Assembly: GCA_030429545.1 (NCBI GenBank)
Contig: JAUIFF010000016.1
Coordinates: 1-64,000 of the forward strand
Direction of reading: 5' to 3'
Source: Polyangia bacterium
GTDB taxonomy: Bacteria > Myxococcota_A > Polyangia > Nannocystales > Nannocystaceae
Length of the DNA: 64,000 nucleotides
Part shown: positions 35,186-43,166 of the stretch, piece after piece
Position numbering within the stretch: the stretch's first letter is position 1
How the letters are laid out: each line of letters starts with the position of its first letter
The notes under the pieces: generated by a model
Seen by the model: only the letters and a program-made list of their open reading frames with translations
What the model was told of the DNA's origin: nothing
Database searches by the model: none
Program-made: the position numbers and the translations under genes

Positions 35186-36364
35186 ATGTTCTCGAACATT
35201 CCAAGAACCCGCACCAATCCACTCGATCCGCCGCCCGAGTTTGCATCGATTCGCGACGAGCAGCCCGTCTCGCAATTTCGGACCCCTCGAGGCGACCTCG
35301 CATGGCTCGTGACGCGATACGACGACATCCGCGCCGTGCTCGCGGATCGGCGTTTCAGCTCGGATCCGCGTTCTCCTGGTTTTCCGTCCTACTTGACGGG
35401 CGACGTGCCCCCACCGCCCGGATTTTTCATGCAGGCCGATGCGCCAGACCATGGACGACTACGACGGCTCGTGACCAAGGAGTTCCTCGCCAAACATGTC
35501 ACGCTCATGCGCCCCAAAATGCAGAGCATCGTGCAAGGCCTACTCGACGAGCTCTCAAAGATGAAGCCTCCCGTCGATCTCGTGCAGGCGTTCGCGTTGC
35601 CCGTGGCTTCCACGATCATCTGCGACCTCATGGGAGTACCGTACGAGGACCACGTGTTCTTTCAGACCCGAACGGACGCCATTCTCAGCCAAGCGCGCAC
35701 TCCTGAAGAGTCGGAGCACGCCGCCATCGAGCTGATGGGGTACTTCGATCGCGTGATCACGGAGAAAGAGCAGACCCCCAGTGACGGCGATCTGCTCAGC
35801 CGCATGCTTCATCACTCCGATGGAGAAATGACGCACGGCGAAGGTGTGGGAATTGCTGCGCTGTTGCTGCTCGCGGGCTACGACACCATGGCGCAGATCA
35901 TCGGATTGGGTACGCTGACTCTTCTTCAGCACCCCGAGCAACGCAAACTGCTCGACGAGACCCCCTCGCTCGCGTCGAACCTCGCCGACGAGCTCGTCCG
36001 CTACCTCAGCGTCAACCATGTGGGCCTACCGCGCGCTGCAACCGAAGACGTTGAAATCGGCGGGCAGCAAATCAAAGCAGGTGACGGCGTGCTCGTGATG
36101 TTGAACTCGGGTAACCGCGACAAAGCGATCTTCGACAACCCCGACGCTTTCGACATTCACCGCGACGCAAAAAACCACGTGGGGTTCGGCCACGGACTCC
36201 ACAAATGTATCGGTGCCAACTTCGCACGAGCCGAGCTCGAGATCGTGTTTCCAGCGCTCTTCTCCGCGCTTCCGTCCCTCGCTTTGGCCGCCCCCATCGA
36301 AGAGCTACCATTTCGTCACGAAATGGTCTTGTATGGGCTCCACAAGCTTCCCGTGACTTGGTAA
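35186..36364 (+). CDS. Cytochrome P450
   Basis: About 392 residues from ATG 35186; an in-frame start at 35129 would overlap the ACP. Landmarks: DAPDHGRLRRLV (C-helix HxxxR), LLLAGYDTMAQ (I-helix acid-Thr pair), ELVRYL (ExxR), and the heme loop FGHGLHKCIGANFARAE with the Cys ligand. Soluble bacterial class, probably hydroxylating the carrier-bound acyl chain or the peptide. No dedicated ferredoxin is nearby. Confidence 0.93.
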   Translation: MFSNIPRTRTNPLDPPPEFASIRDEQPVSQFRTPRGDLAWLVTRYDDIRAVLADRRFSSDPRSPGFPSYLTGDVPPPPGFFMQADAPDHGRLRRLVTKEFLAKHVTLMRPKMQSIVQGLLDELSKMKPPVDLVQAFALPVASTIICDLMGVPYEDHVFFQTRTDAILSQARTPEESEHAAIELMGYFDRVITEKEQTPSDGDLLSRMLHHSDGEMTHGEGVGIAALLLLAGYDTMAQIIGLGTLTLLQHPEQRKLLDETPSLASNLADELVRYLSVNHVGLPRAATEDVEIGGQQIKAGDGVLVMLNSGNRDKAIFDNPDAFDIHRDAKNHVGFGHGLHKCIGANFARAELEIVFPALFSALPSLALAAPIEELPFRHEMVLYGLHKLPVTW

Positions 36365-36373
36365 AACGACCTC

Positions 36374-36931
36374 ATGAACCTTTTAGCGATTTCAGGGAGC
36401 CTACGCAAGGGCTCTTTCAACACCTCGATCTTGCGCGCACTCGCCAAGTACGCACCCGAGGGTGCCAACGTACAAGTGGCGGCCCCCATCGATCGCGTCC
36501 CACACTTCAACCCTGACCTCGACGGAGACGCTCCTCCAGCCAGCGTAGTCGAATGGCGTGCGGAGCTTCGTGCGGCTGATGGCATCATCGTATGCAGTCC
36601 AGAGTACGCACGCGGGGTGCCGGGCGCCCTTAAGAACGCATTCGATTGGACCGTGTCCAGCGGTGACCTCGAGGGCAAGCCGCTCGCATTGATCAATGCT
36701 TCCCCCAACTTCACGGGAGCATCCACCGCACACGCGTCGCTCCGTGAGATCCTCGGCACGATGGGCGCCGTGTTGCTCGACGACTCATGCCTTTCAGTCG
36801 CAGGCGTTCGTGGCAAACTCGACGAAGACGGCAACGTAATCGACGAAGACACTCGTGCCTCACTGCGCCACGTCCTCGAGACGCTCTCCAAAGAGGTTGT
36901 CGACGCCCAGCAGCGCAACGCCGCCTCCTGA
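36374..36931 (+). CDS. NADPH-dependent FMN reductase
   Basis: 185 residues of the flavodoxin-like NAD(P)H:FMN reductase family: N-terminal ISGSLRKGSFN phosphate loop, CSPEYARGVPGALKNAFDW (second flavin motif) and a C-terminal helix. It follows the P450 by nine bases. It could supply reduced flavin to the two dehydrogenase-like proteins or electrons to the P450; this is inferred from context. It is the last gene of the NRPS operon. Confidence 0.85.
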   Translation: MNLLAISGSLRKGSFNTSILRALAKYAPEGANVQVAAPIDRVPHFNPDLDGDAPPASVVEWRAELRAADGIIVCSPEYARGVPGALKNAFDWTVSSGDLEGKPLALINASPNFTGASTAHASLREILGTMGAVLLDDSCLSVAGVRGKLDEDGNVIDEDTRASLRHVLETLSKEVVDAQQRNAAS

Positions 36932-37680
36932 CAAAAGCCGCCTCTCACCGTGAGGGCTTGGGGGCCCGGACAAATAAAACCTGCACACTAGTGAGCGATC
37001 CTAGGGCAAGGAAATTTCGCCCGGTTTGTCGCCGATTCGCGGCGTGCTCTACCTCCGACCCGAGCTCCTGTCCAACAGTCTTGCTCACTCGTCGGTCCTC
37101 GACCTTGCCTGGGATGTCCCTTACCCGCGCGAGCCAGAGCGGGAGATTTTGTCTGGCTACAAACATCCCCGCTTTCGGGACACGAGGACGAACGAAATTT
37201 GTCCGACAGAATCCGTCCCGAAAGACCACATCAATGTCGGTAGAGACGACTTGTGTCCAACCAATCCTGCCTAAACGAGCTGATATGAGAATTTAAAAGG
37301 ACAAAAACCGTCCCTCAAAACCTGTCCCGAGCTATTGGCTCAACCGACGAAGTCCCTTCGGTAACGGGTCGAACAAATCTTATCCCCGACAATTCTTGTC
37401 AGGGATGCCACCGAGGGTCGAGCTCGGGTACAGACAGGCCGACAAATTCTCGTCCCCCGAAATTTTTCCGACAATTCCTGTCCACTTCGACGCATCGAGA
37501 TACCTCGGATGTCCGGCGGAACAATAAGGCTGTCCAAAACCAACTAGATCCCCCGCTACGGCCGCGCACTTGCATTCCTCGGAGGGCGAGGTTGAGCACC
37601 GGCGTCACTACGCTACTGTCGTATCATTAGGACAGGTTCAAATCTTGGGTACACTGACGAAGAAAACAAAGCGACTAAGG
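36932..37680. repeat. GGACA/TGTCC-rich noncoding region
   Basis: About 750 bp after the NRPS operon with no convincing gene. It is crowded with TGTCC, GGACA, GACAAAT and CCGACA words, for example near 36968, 37067, 37199, 37299, 37315, 37440, 37477 and 37517. The same words continue through the XRE gene's flanks (37630-37640, 37940-37995), including TTGTCGGACAGGAATTGTCC near 37977. This looks like many diverged binding sites, possibly for the adjacent XRE protein. Confidence 0.5.
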
Positions 37681-37938
37681 ATGTTCTTGGGCAAGGCCAT
37701 CCGCAACACGAGAGAACGGAAAAACCTGTCTCGAGAAGCACTTGCTGTCAGGTTGGACAAGAGCGCGAAGTGGGTTCAGCGTGTGGAGCTTGGCAAACAA
37801 CGCTTGGCCGTGGAGACGTTGTTCGAAGTCGCAGCCGCACTCGAACAATCTCCCGCGATACTTTTTCTCGCATGTTGCCAGTTTCTCAATGTTATGCCGG
37901 GACAGGTCGACCAAACTTTGACCGAATCACCCCGATAA
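37681..37938 (+). CDS. XRE-family HTH protein
   Basis: About 85 residues from ATG 37681; the frame is open upstream to 37570 and a longer start is possible. Helix-turn-helix at about residues 5-58 (AIRNTRERKNLSREALA, then DKSAKWVQRVELGK). The tail is short and hydrophobic with CCQF. It is different in sequence from the XRE genes at 16288 and 39547. It is surrounded by GGACA/TGTCC words, which may be its operators. It could regulate the NRPS operon or the element. Confidence 0.75.
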   Translation: MFLGKAIRNTRERKNLSREALAVRLDKSAKWVQRVELGKQRLAVETLFEVAAALEQSPAILFLACCQFLNVMPGQVDQTLTESPR

Positions 37939-38005
37939 CTCTGTCCGACACCGTTGGGAGAAATTTCTGACAGAAATTGTCGGACAGGAATTGTCCACAC
38001 ACAAC

Positions 38006-39076
38006 CTACTGACCCGCTCCGACTTCGGCCTCACGAACGACCTCGAGCAACTCCCGAAATCCCGCCCACCGGCGATCGCATCCCTCCGCGTGGCGGGCCT
38101 CGACAATGGCCCGGCTGACCGAACACTCTTCCCAGGCCGAGAGTGCCCGGAAGACCCGGTCCACTCCGGCCGTCGGAATCACATCGACCTCGCCCGGACC
38201 GATCACGGCCAGCAGCGCGGCATCGAATTCGCCGGTCGTTTGGAACCTGTCTCGAGGTTCCTTTGCTAGCGCGGTCGCTATCAGGTCGTCGAATGCTTGC
38301 GGCAGTGATGACGCGAACGAGCTCGGGGCCGGAGGCGATTCTTGAGCATGGCCCCACAACACTTCCCCTTGGTAGCCGCGAAACGGCAGCCTGCGGGTCA
38401 GCGCCTCAAACAGTACGACACCGGCCGAGTAGACATCACTCCGCACGTCACCGGGTGAATCGATTCGCTCGGGAGCCATGTAGCCGATCGAGCCGATGAC
38501 CTGTGACGTGTTGTGGCTGGGCATCCCCGATAGGACTGTGTGACCGACCCGCGCGAGTCCGAAGTCGGCGAGGATCAAGCGTGTCCCAGATGCGTCGTGC
38601 CACAACAGACAGTTGTCGGATTTGACATCGCGGTGGACGACGCCGGCCCCGTGGAGCACGGCCAGGCCGACGAGGAGTTGATGGACAAAGATGCTCGCGG
38701 TGCGCCACGGGAGTCGGCCGGCGTTGATCCGGGCACCAAGTGTTGGGCCGGCGATATACGGCATGACAATGTATAGGCAATTATTTTCGATACCGAGATC
38801 AAGCACGGGCATCAGGAACGAGTGATGCAGCTGGGCACCGATCCGAGCTTCGCGGATCAAGCGGGCTCGCTGTTTGCTGTCGTCGGGGTAGGCGACCTTG
38901 ATCGCTACTGTCCGATGGAGCAGGCGATCGAGCCCCCGAAAGACGCTCGCGGATCCACCTCGACCGACCAACTCGAGCAGTTCGTAGCGGCCGGCGAGTA
39001 CATCACCGCGTTTGTTCCGGGGACGTGCGGGTGGAGCAGATGAGACGAGGAAGGGATCCTCGTCCGATGTGCTCAC
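38006..39076 (-). CDS. Ser/Thr protein kinase, right-end module of element 2
   Basis: 356 residues, same architecture as 14747-15817: GRGGSASVFRG, VAIK, HRDVKSDN, DFGLA, MAPERID and the conserved C-terminal VIPTAGV to EVVREAEV segment. Catalytic residues are intact. DNA homology to the element 1 module begins at the stop codon of this gene, so the duplicated block starts exactly here. Substitutions are spread over the kinase, more than in the XRE part. Start overlaps the 134-residue gene (ATGA). Probably cytoplasmic; substrate unknown. Confidence 0.92.
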   Translation of the reverse strand: MSTSDEDPFLVSSAPPARPRNKRGDVLAGRYELLELVGRGGSASVFRGLDRLLHRTVAIKVAYPDDSKQRARLIREARIGAQLHHSFLMPVLDLGIENNCLYIVMPYIAGPTLGARINAGRLPWRTASIFVHQLLVGLAVLHGAGVVHRDVKSDNCLLWHDASGTRLILADFGLARVGHTVLSGMPSHNTSQVIGSIGYMAPERIDSPGDVRSDVYSAGVVLFEALTRRLPFRGYQGEVLWGHAQESPPAPSSFASSLPQAFDDLIATALAKEPRDRFQTTGEFDAALLAVIGPGEVDVIPTAGVDRVFRALSAWEECSVSRAIVEARHAEGCDRRWAGFRELLEVVREAEVGAGQ

Positions 39077-39477
39077 CGAGGCCCCCGCGCATCGAGGGTG
39101 CCATCGCAGACGAAAGAACCGAGTCTGCGCTGCAGTTCGCGGTCGAGTTCAGGCCAGACGATCCGAAACGTGGCGAGGGGGCCGTGTTGCGGGTCAAACA
39201 GCTGGCCGTTGACAAACAGCCCCTGTGCAGTGGCGTGGCAGTACGGCCGCGGGAACACACTGGCAGTGCCTGCGTCGTCGACCAAGCAACGAACCGCGAC
39301 GTGTTTTGTCAGCTGCGAGAGCAGACGAGCGCCGCGAATCCGGCGACGAGTGATTTCCAGTCCACACAGGTGAACCACGACGGTCCGAGCACCAGCGGCC
39401 CGGAGTTTTCGGAAGATGGCGATCGAGCCTGTGCCCTTGTCGAGCGCCACAACGATACCCAACTCATTGTTACACAT
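39073..39477 (-). CDS. Orphan 134-residue protein coupled to kinase (copy 2)
   Basis: Nearly identical to 15814-16218: differences are an Ala/Thr near residue 102 and a Pro/Ser near 121. It keeps the ATGA overlap with the kinase and the same divergent gap to the XRE gene. Strong conservation in both elements supports a functional role with the kinase. No motif or membrane segment; family not recognised. Confidence 0.7.
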   Translation of the reverse strand: MCNNELGIVVALDKGTGSIAIFRKLRAAGARTVVVHLCGLEITRRRIRGARLLSQLTKHVAVRCLVDDAGTASVFPRPYCHATAQGLFVNGQLFDPQHGPLATFRIVWPELDRELQRRLGSFVCDGTLDARGPR

Positions 39478-39546
39478 GAAATTCTAGTTACCATAAACAA
39501 CTCAAAGATCAATTAGGTAAACACACGCCTGAAGAGGACCTCAGCG

Positions 39547-39837
39547 ATGCGTGGTAGAAAAACCGCGTTGAGCCCCGCCCAGTGCAGAATTGCCCGCGTC
39601 CTCCTCGAGTGGTCACAGCGCGACCTAGCCCAAAAATGCGGGGTTTCCCATGTAACGATCGGGCGTTTTGAGACAGGGCATGAGCTCACGAAGCCTGTTC
39701 AGCTGGCGATCCGCTACAAGCTCGAGGAAGCCGGGATCGAATTCGAGGGCGATCCCGGTCCGCTGTCCGGAGTCGCTCGAGTCGAACTGGAAGACGGCAC
39801 CGCAGTCACTCTCAGACGAAAGCAACCGAGGGCCTGA
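39547..39837 (+). CDS. XRE-family HTH regulator of element 2
   Basis: 96 residues, same protein as 16288-16578. Cro/CI-type helix-turn-helix at about 10-62. Both copies are probably interchangeable, so a repressor from either element would act on both control regions (16219-16287 and 39478-39546). Confidence 0.88.
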   Translation: MRGRKTALSPAQCRIARVLLEWSQRDLAQKCGVSHVTIGRFETGHELTKPVQLAIRYKLEEAGIEFEGDPGPLSGVARVELEDGTAVTLRRKQPRA

Positions 39838-40176
39838 TCGCGCGATGTCTTCGGGCGGCAAGATACCGAGCAATTCGGATCAGACTCGGAACTCGACATT
39901 TTCATTGATAATACATCAAAATAATTCGAATCGACGAAGCCTGAACGGAACGCTCCGGTCTACCCGGCAAATTCGAGCTCCGGCCATAAATTCTTACATG
40001 TCTCATTGGACATGTTCGGCTGCGAAACCGGTCCGCTATCCCCGCGATTTGTCTCAAATGCCCCCATCTGCGGGGGAGAGATCGCTCCCCGGATTTGGCG
40101 CAACTTTCGGGAAGTGTTTGGCGACGATTTCCGAATTTGCCAATACTGGCTACAGAATGCCTCTAAGCGGGTGATC
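39838..40176. other. Right-end noncoding region of element 2
   Basis: 339 bp, apparently identical by eye to 16579-16917, including the C5/G5 hairpin (40061-40076) and the ACATGT boxes. No gene. It ends with GCGGGTGATC before the attR core. Identity between elements here exceeds that of the kinase part, consistent with selection or recent recombination. Confidence 0.6.
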
Positions 40177-40184
40177 GTCGCGAC
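40177..40184. other. attR core of element 2
   Basis: GTCGCGAC followed by GGCGATGGTGATGG of the lipoprotein linker. The codon phase (CGC GAC at 40179-40184) matches that at attL of element 1 (6228-6233), so recombining the outer cores would restore an open frame. Confidence 0.75.
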
Positions 40185-41372
40185 GGCGATGGTGATGGCG
40201 ATGGCGATGGCGACGGCGATGGCGATGGCGATGGCGATGGCGATGGCGATGGCGATGGCGATGGCGATCCATGCCCAGACATGGGGGGGATGGGCGACTT
40301 CGACTCGTTTATTTGGGTCGCCAACTCCTCCCAGGGTACGGTTTCAAAGATCGACACAAAAACCGGTGTCGAGCTCGGGCGTTACATCGCCCGTCCAGAT
40401 GGCGCCGGCAGTCCTTCCCGGACCTCCGTCAGCCGGCTTGGCGATGTCGCAGTTGCCAACCGCAATGGTGGCGTTACGAAAGTAATTGCAGATACAGAGG
40501 AATGCCCCGAAGATGCGAACGGCATGCCGGGCCTGCAAACCTCATCGGGCGGTGGCGATATCCTTAACTGGGGCCAAGACGACTGCGTCGCGTGGCACAC
40601 CCCCCTGCCCTATAACGACAACCGACCCATCGCTTGGACTTCAGGCACACTCAACGAGCAAACCTGTGCCTTCGAGGACCAGGAGGTCTGGACTGCCGGC
40701 TCAAACAAGTCACTTGGGACAGCAGAGGTTGTCCTCCTAGACGGTGACGATGGCACGATCATCGCGACCATCCCAATCCCAGACCTTCCGGAGGCGTGGC
40801 CTAACTGGTTTGGCTTCTACGGGGGTGCTGTCGACAGCGAGAACAACTTTTGGGCAACGCAGCTGCAGGGCGGCAAGCTGATTCGGGTCAACCGGTCGGA
40901 CCTTAGCTACGACCTCTTCGACGTTCCAGAAGGCGGTGGCTACGGGATGACTGTCACCAACGAGGGCTATGTGTGGATCTGCGGCCGCTCGACCCACCGG
41001 TTCAATCCGATGGACCAATCCTGGCTCTCGGCGCAGCTGTTCGATAGCAACGCCTATGTCCATACAGGAGGTTGTAATGGTGACGGCGCAGGTATTCTCT
41101 ACCGTGGAAGCTACGCTCAGATCCACGGTATCGATACCGAAACCCTCGAAGTTGTACGCACACTAAACGTCGGACAACCCGGGGACGACCACATCTGGGG
41201 TGTTGCTGTCGACTTTGAAGGCTTTGTTTGGGGCGTACCGCGTGGCGGTAGTCGTGCCTACAAAGTCCAGCCAGAGAACGACACGATCGTACTCACCGTC
41301 GAGGGTCTGGTCGGGGCCTACACCTACAGCGATATGACAGGTTTTGCTCTGAACACGGTCATCCCGGGCTAG
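40182..41372 (+). pseudogene. Beta-propeller lipoprotein gene, 3' half (interrupted)
   Basis: From GAC at 40182 the frame reads an Asp-Gly linker (GATGGC run to about 40268), then GDPCPDMGGMG and about 360 residues with propeller-like repeats (FIWVANSSQGTVSKID, NFWATQLQGGKLIRV, YVWICGRSTHRF, FVWGVPRGGSRAYKV). This resembles Vgb/streptogramin-lyase-like lipoproteins of myxobacteria, exported and membrane-anchored, of unknown substrate. It has no signal peptide or promoter of its own because the 5' half is at 5976. An internal ATG at 40281 has no ribosome binding site. It is convergent with the cytochrome-type operon, one base away. Confidence 0.85.
40185..40268 (+). repeat. GATGGC run, right insertion point
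   Basis: In-frame GATGGC units with occasional GATGGT and GACGGC variants, encoding Asp-Gly. The GGCGACGGC variant at about 40209 resembles part of the element core and may show what an empty site looks like. Confidence 0.9.
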
Positions 41373-41373
41373 C

Positions 41374-41853
41374 TCACTCACCAGCGACGAACGGCGCACC
41401 GCAGGCGAGCCATTCTCCGAGCATGCGACGTTCCTCGTCGGTCGGTCCGCCGGCGGGTGGCATGGTGTCATTGCCATCAGCCGAGCGCACCCAAATCCGG
41501 TCTAGTTGCATACGCACCTGGTCCATGGTGTCGAACGTCACCTCCGGAGGTGCTCCCTGGCGTTCCTCGCCCGTAACTGCCCCTCCGTGGCAACCGTTGC
41601 AATGTGTCAACAAAAACGGAATCCCAAAATTCTGGGCATCGACTGCGGAGTCTTGGGGGCAAGGGCGCTCGTCGAACGACTCCCATGGACCCTCATCGAT
41701 GGCCGTATCGCCGTCTGTTTCGGAGCCAGTCTCCGAACTCGCGGATGTATCCGTATCTGCCTCGTCACCCCCGCAGGCCCATGGAACCACGGCGGCCAAA
41801 ACCAACACCCGGGCTCCCCGAAATAGGCAATCCTTTGCAACTTTCATGTTCAT
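41374..41853 (-). CDS. Cytochrome c-type lipoprotein
   Basis: 159 residues. Signal peptide with lipobox (VVPWACGG, Cys near 27), an Asp/Thr/Ser/Glu linker, then a small domain with CNGCHGG (heme c motif CxxCH) near 85 and a distal Met in NDTMPPAGG. Likely an outer- or periplasmic-facing single-heme protein. Its start overlaps the DUF1501 stop (ATGA). It is the third gene of a leftward operon with DUF1501 and DUF1588-like proteins, a grouping common in myxobacteria and planctomycetes. Confidence 0.85.
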   Translation of the reverse strand: MNMKVAKDCLFRGARVLVLAAVVPWACGGDEADTDTSASSETGSETDGDTAIDEGPWESFDERPCPQDSAVDAQNFGIPFLLTHCNGCHGGAVTGEERQGAPPEVTFDTMDQVRMQLDRIWVRSADGNDTMPPAGGPTDEERRMLGEWLACGAPFVAGE

Positions 41854-43121
41854 ACACTGATTCCACCCAGGGGCGTTTCACGGGGCAATACCTCACTCGG
41901 GTCCACACCGGCTAGGGCGAGTACGCCAGCTCCAAACGCGCCGTAGTCGAGGGGCTGTCCGCCATCGTCCGGCTGTCCGGTAGCGAGGTTGACAAGTCGT
42001 CCCTCAAGCCCGTCATTTGTTGCACCTACAACTTGACCGCCCTTAACACCGGCGCCGAGCAGCATCGCCGATGTCGTTCCCCAGTGGTCTTTCCCGCCGT
42101 CGCTATTGAGTTTGGGCGTACGTCCGAGCTCCGACACCACAACCACAAGGGTTTCGTCGAGAAGTTTGCTACCGGCTCCCGAACCGGGGGTGGTTGCCAA
42201 CTTTTCCATGAGGGTGTGTAGGCCGGCGAAAAACGACTCGTGCAGGTTGTTTTGCTCAGCATTGTTGGTGTGGGTATCGAAGTCACCGGCTTCGATCTGA
42301 ACTGCCTGCGACAGCCCCTGAGACAGGGCCGAGATCGCGATATCGACCTGCGGCCCCAAGTCGCGTGTGAGGTCAAATGCACCAAGTCCCGGGCTATTGC
42401 GCAGGGCGTCACCTCGCCCGAGGGAATCGAGAAAATCCTGCAAGTGCTTTTGATTGCTGCCCACCTGTCCGCGGGTGGCGAGCTCACGCTCTGCACGAAC
42501 ATTGACGTGGGCGCGGATCAACGCCTCTTCATCGCTCGAGGGCGTAAACGTCTGCGCAGGGCTAGAAGCAAACCACAGCACCGACGATTGGTTGATCAGG
42601 GCATCGAGCTGATTGGTCGAACCTGTGCGAGCTGTCAACGCGGCGTGCGGGCCAGAAAACGCCATCCGCCCAAGCACGAGGTATGGCACGGGCAACGACC
42701 GACCATGTGTATGCGCAACGATTGCGCCAACATCCGGGCTGGTCTCGCTGACCGTGCCCGTCAGCACCCGGGCAGCACAGTTGCTATGGGAGACCGACAG
42801 CACCTGCAGCCCGTTGACCAGGGCACACGAACCCGCGTGGGCACTAAAAAACTCGCCAACGGCTGGTCGCCCAGGATCGGTCAAAATCGGAATGCCAGAG
42901 AATGTTTCGATGGTACCGGCCGGCGCATCGATGCCGCTGATACCTGGCTTGGGGTCGAGCGCGTAGGTCACGTCCCACCCGCCCTGGGCGACGACCAAAA
43001 TCATCTTGCGCGGCGTACCGGCAGTCGTGGCTGCTCGACCGGAGCGCCACACTCCTACCCCACCAGCTGCGAGCGCGGCTGTGGCTCCGGCTAACAGGTT
43101 TCTCCGGGTAATCTTGCTCAT
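41850..43121 (-). CDS. DUF1501 family exported protein
   Basis: 423 residues. Twin-arginine signal (ITRRNLLAGATAALAAG) then the DUF1501 pattern: VAQGGWDVTYALD, SHSNCAARVLTG, IEAGDFDTHTNN, VVVSELGRTPKLNSDGGKDHWG. The family is alkaline-phosphatase-like in fold and exported folded. Usually encoded next to a cytochrome-containing DUF1588/DUF1800-type partner, as here. Precise substrate unknown. Confidence 0.9.
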   Translation of the reverse strand: MSKITRRNLLAGATAALAAGGVGVWRSGRAATTAGTPRKMILVVAQGGWDVTYALDPKPGISGIDAPAGTIETFSGIPILTDPGRPAVGEFFSAHAGSCALVNGLQVLSVSHSNCAARVLTGTVSETSPDVGAIVAHTHGRSLPVPYLVLGRMAFSGPHAALTARTGSTNQLDALINQSSVLWFASSPAQTFTPSSDEEALIRAHVNVRAERELATRGQVGSNQKHLQDFLDSLGRGDALRNSPGLGAFDLTRDLGPQVDIAISALSQGLSQAVQIEAGDFDTHTNNAEQNNLHESFFAGLHTLMEKLATTPGSGAGSKLLDETLVVVVSELGRTPKLNSDGGKDHWGTTSAMLLGAGVKGGQVVGATNDGLEGRLVNLATGQPDDGGQPLDYGAFGAGVLALAGVDPSEVLPRETPLGGISV

Positions 43122-43166
43122 GGTGCGTCCTTTACAAAAAATGTATCAACAACTTTATTTTGTTGG

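Larger units (their letters stand above)
17017..40184. mobile_element. Integrated element 2 (about 23.2 kb) carrying the NRPS operon
   Basis: It is bounded by GTCGCGAC at 17017-17024 and 40177-40184. The left end is the recombinase at 17133; the right end is the kinase/134-residue/XRE module, which matches the element 1 module at a constant offset of 23,259 bp over about 2.18 kb. Cargo: Mrr-like nuclease, membrane double-HTH protein, an eight-gene NRPS lipopeptide operon and an XRE gene in a GGACA-rich region. Homologous recombination between the repeated right or left ends could delete one element. No conjugation genes are seen. Confidence 0.8.
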
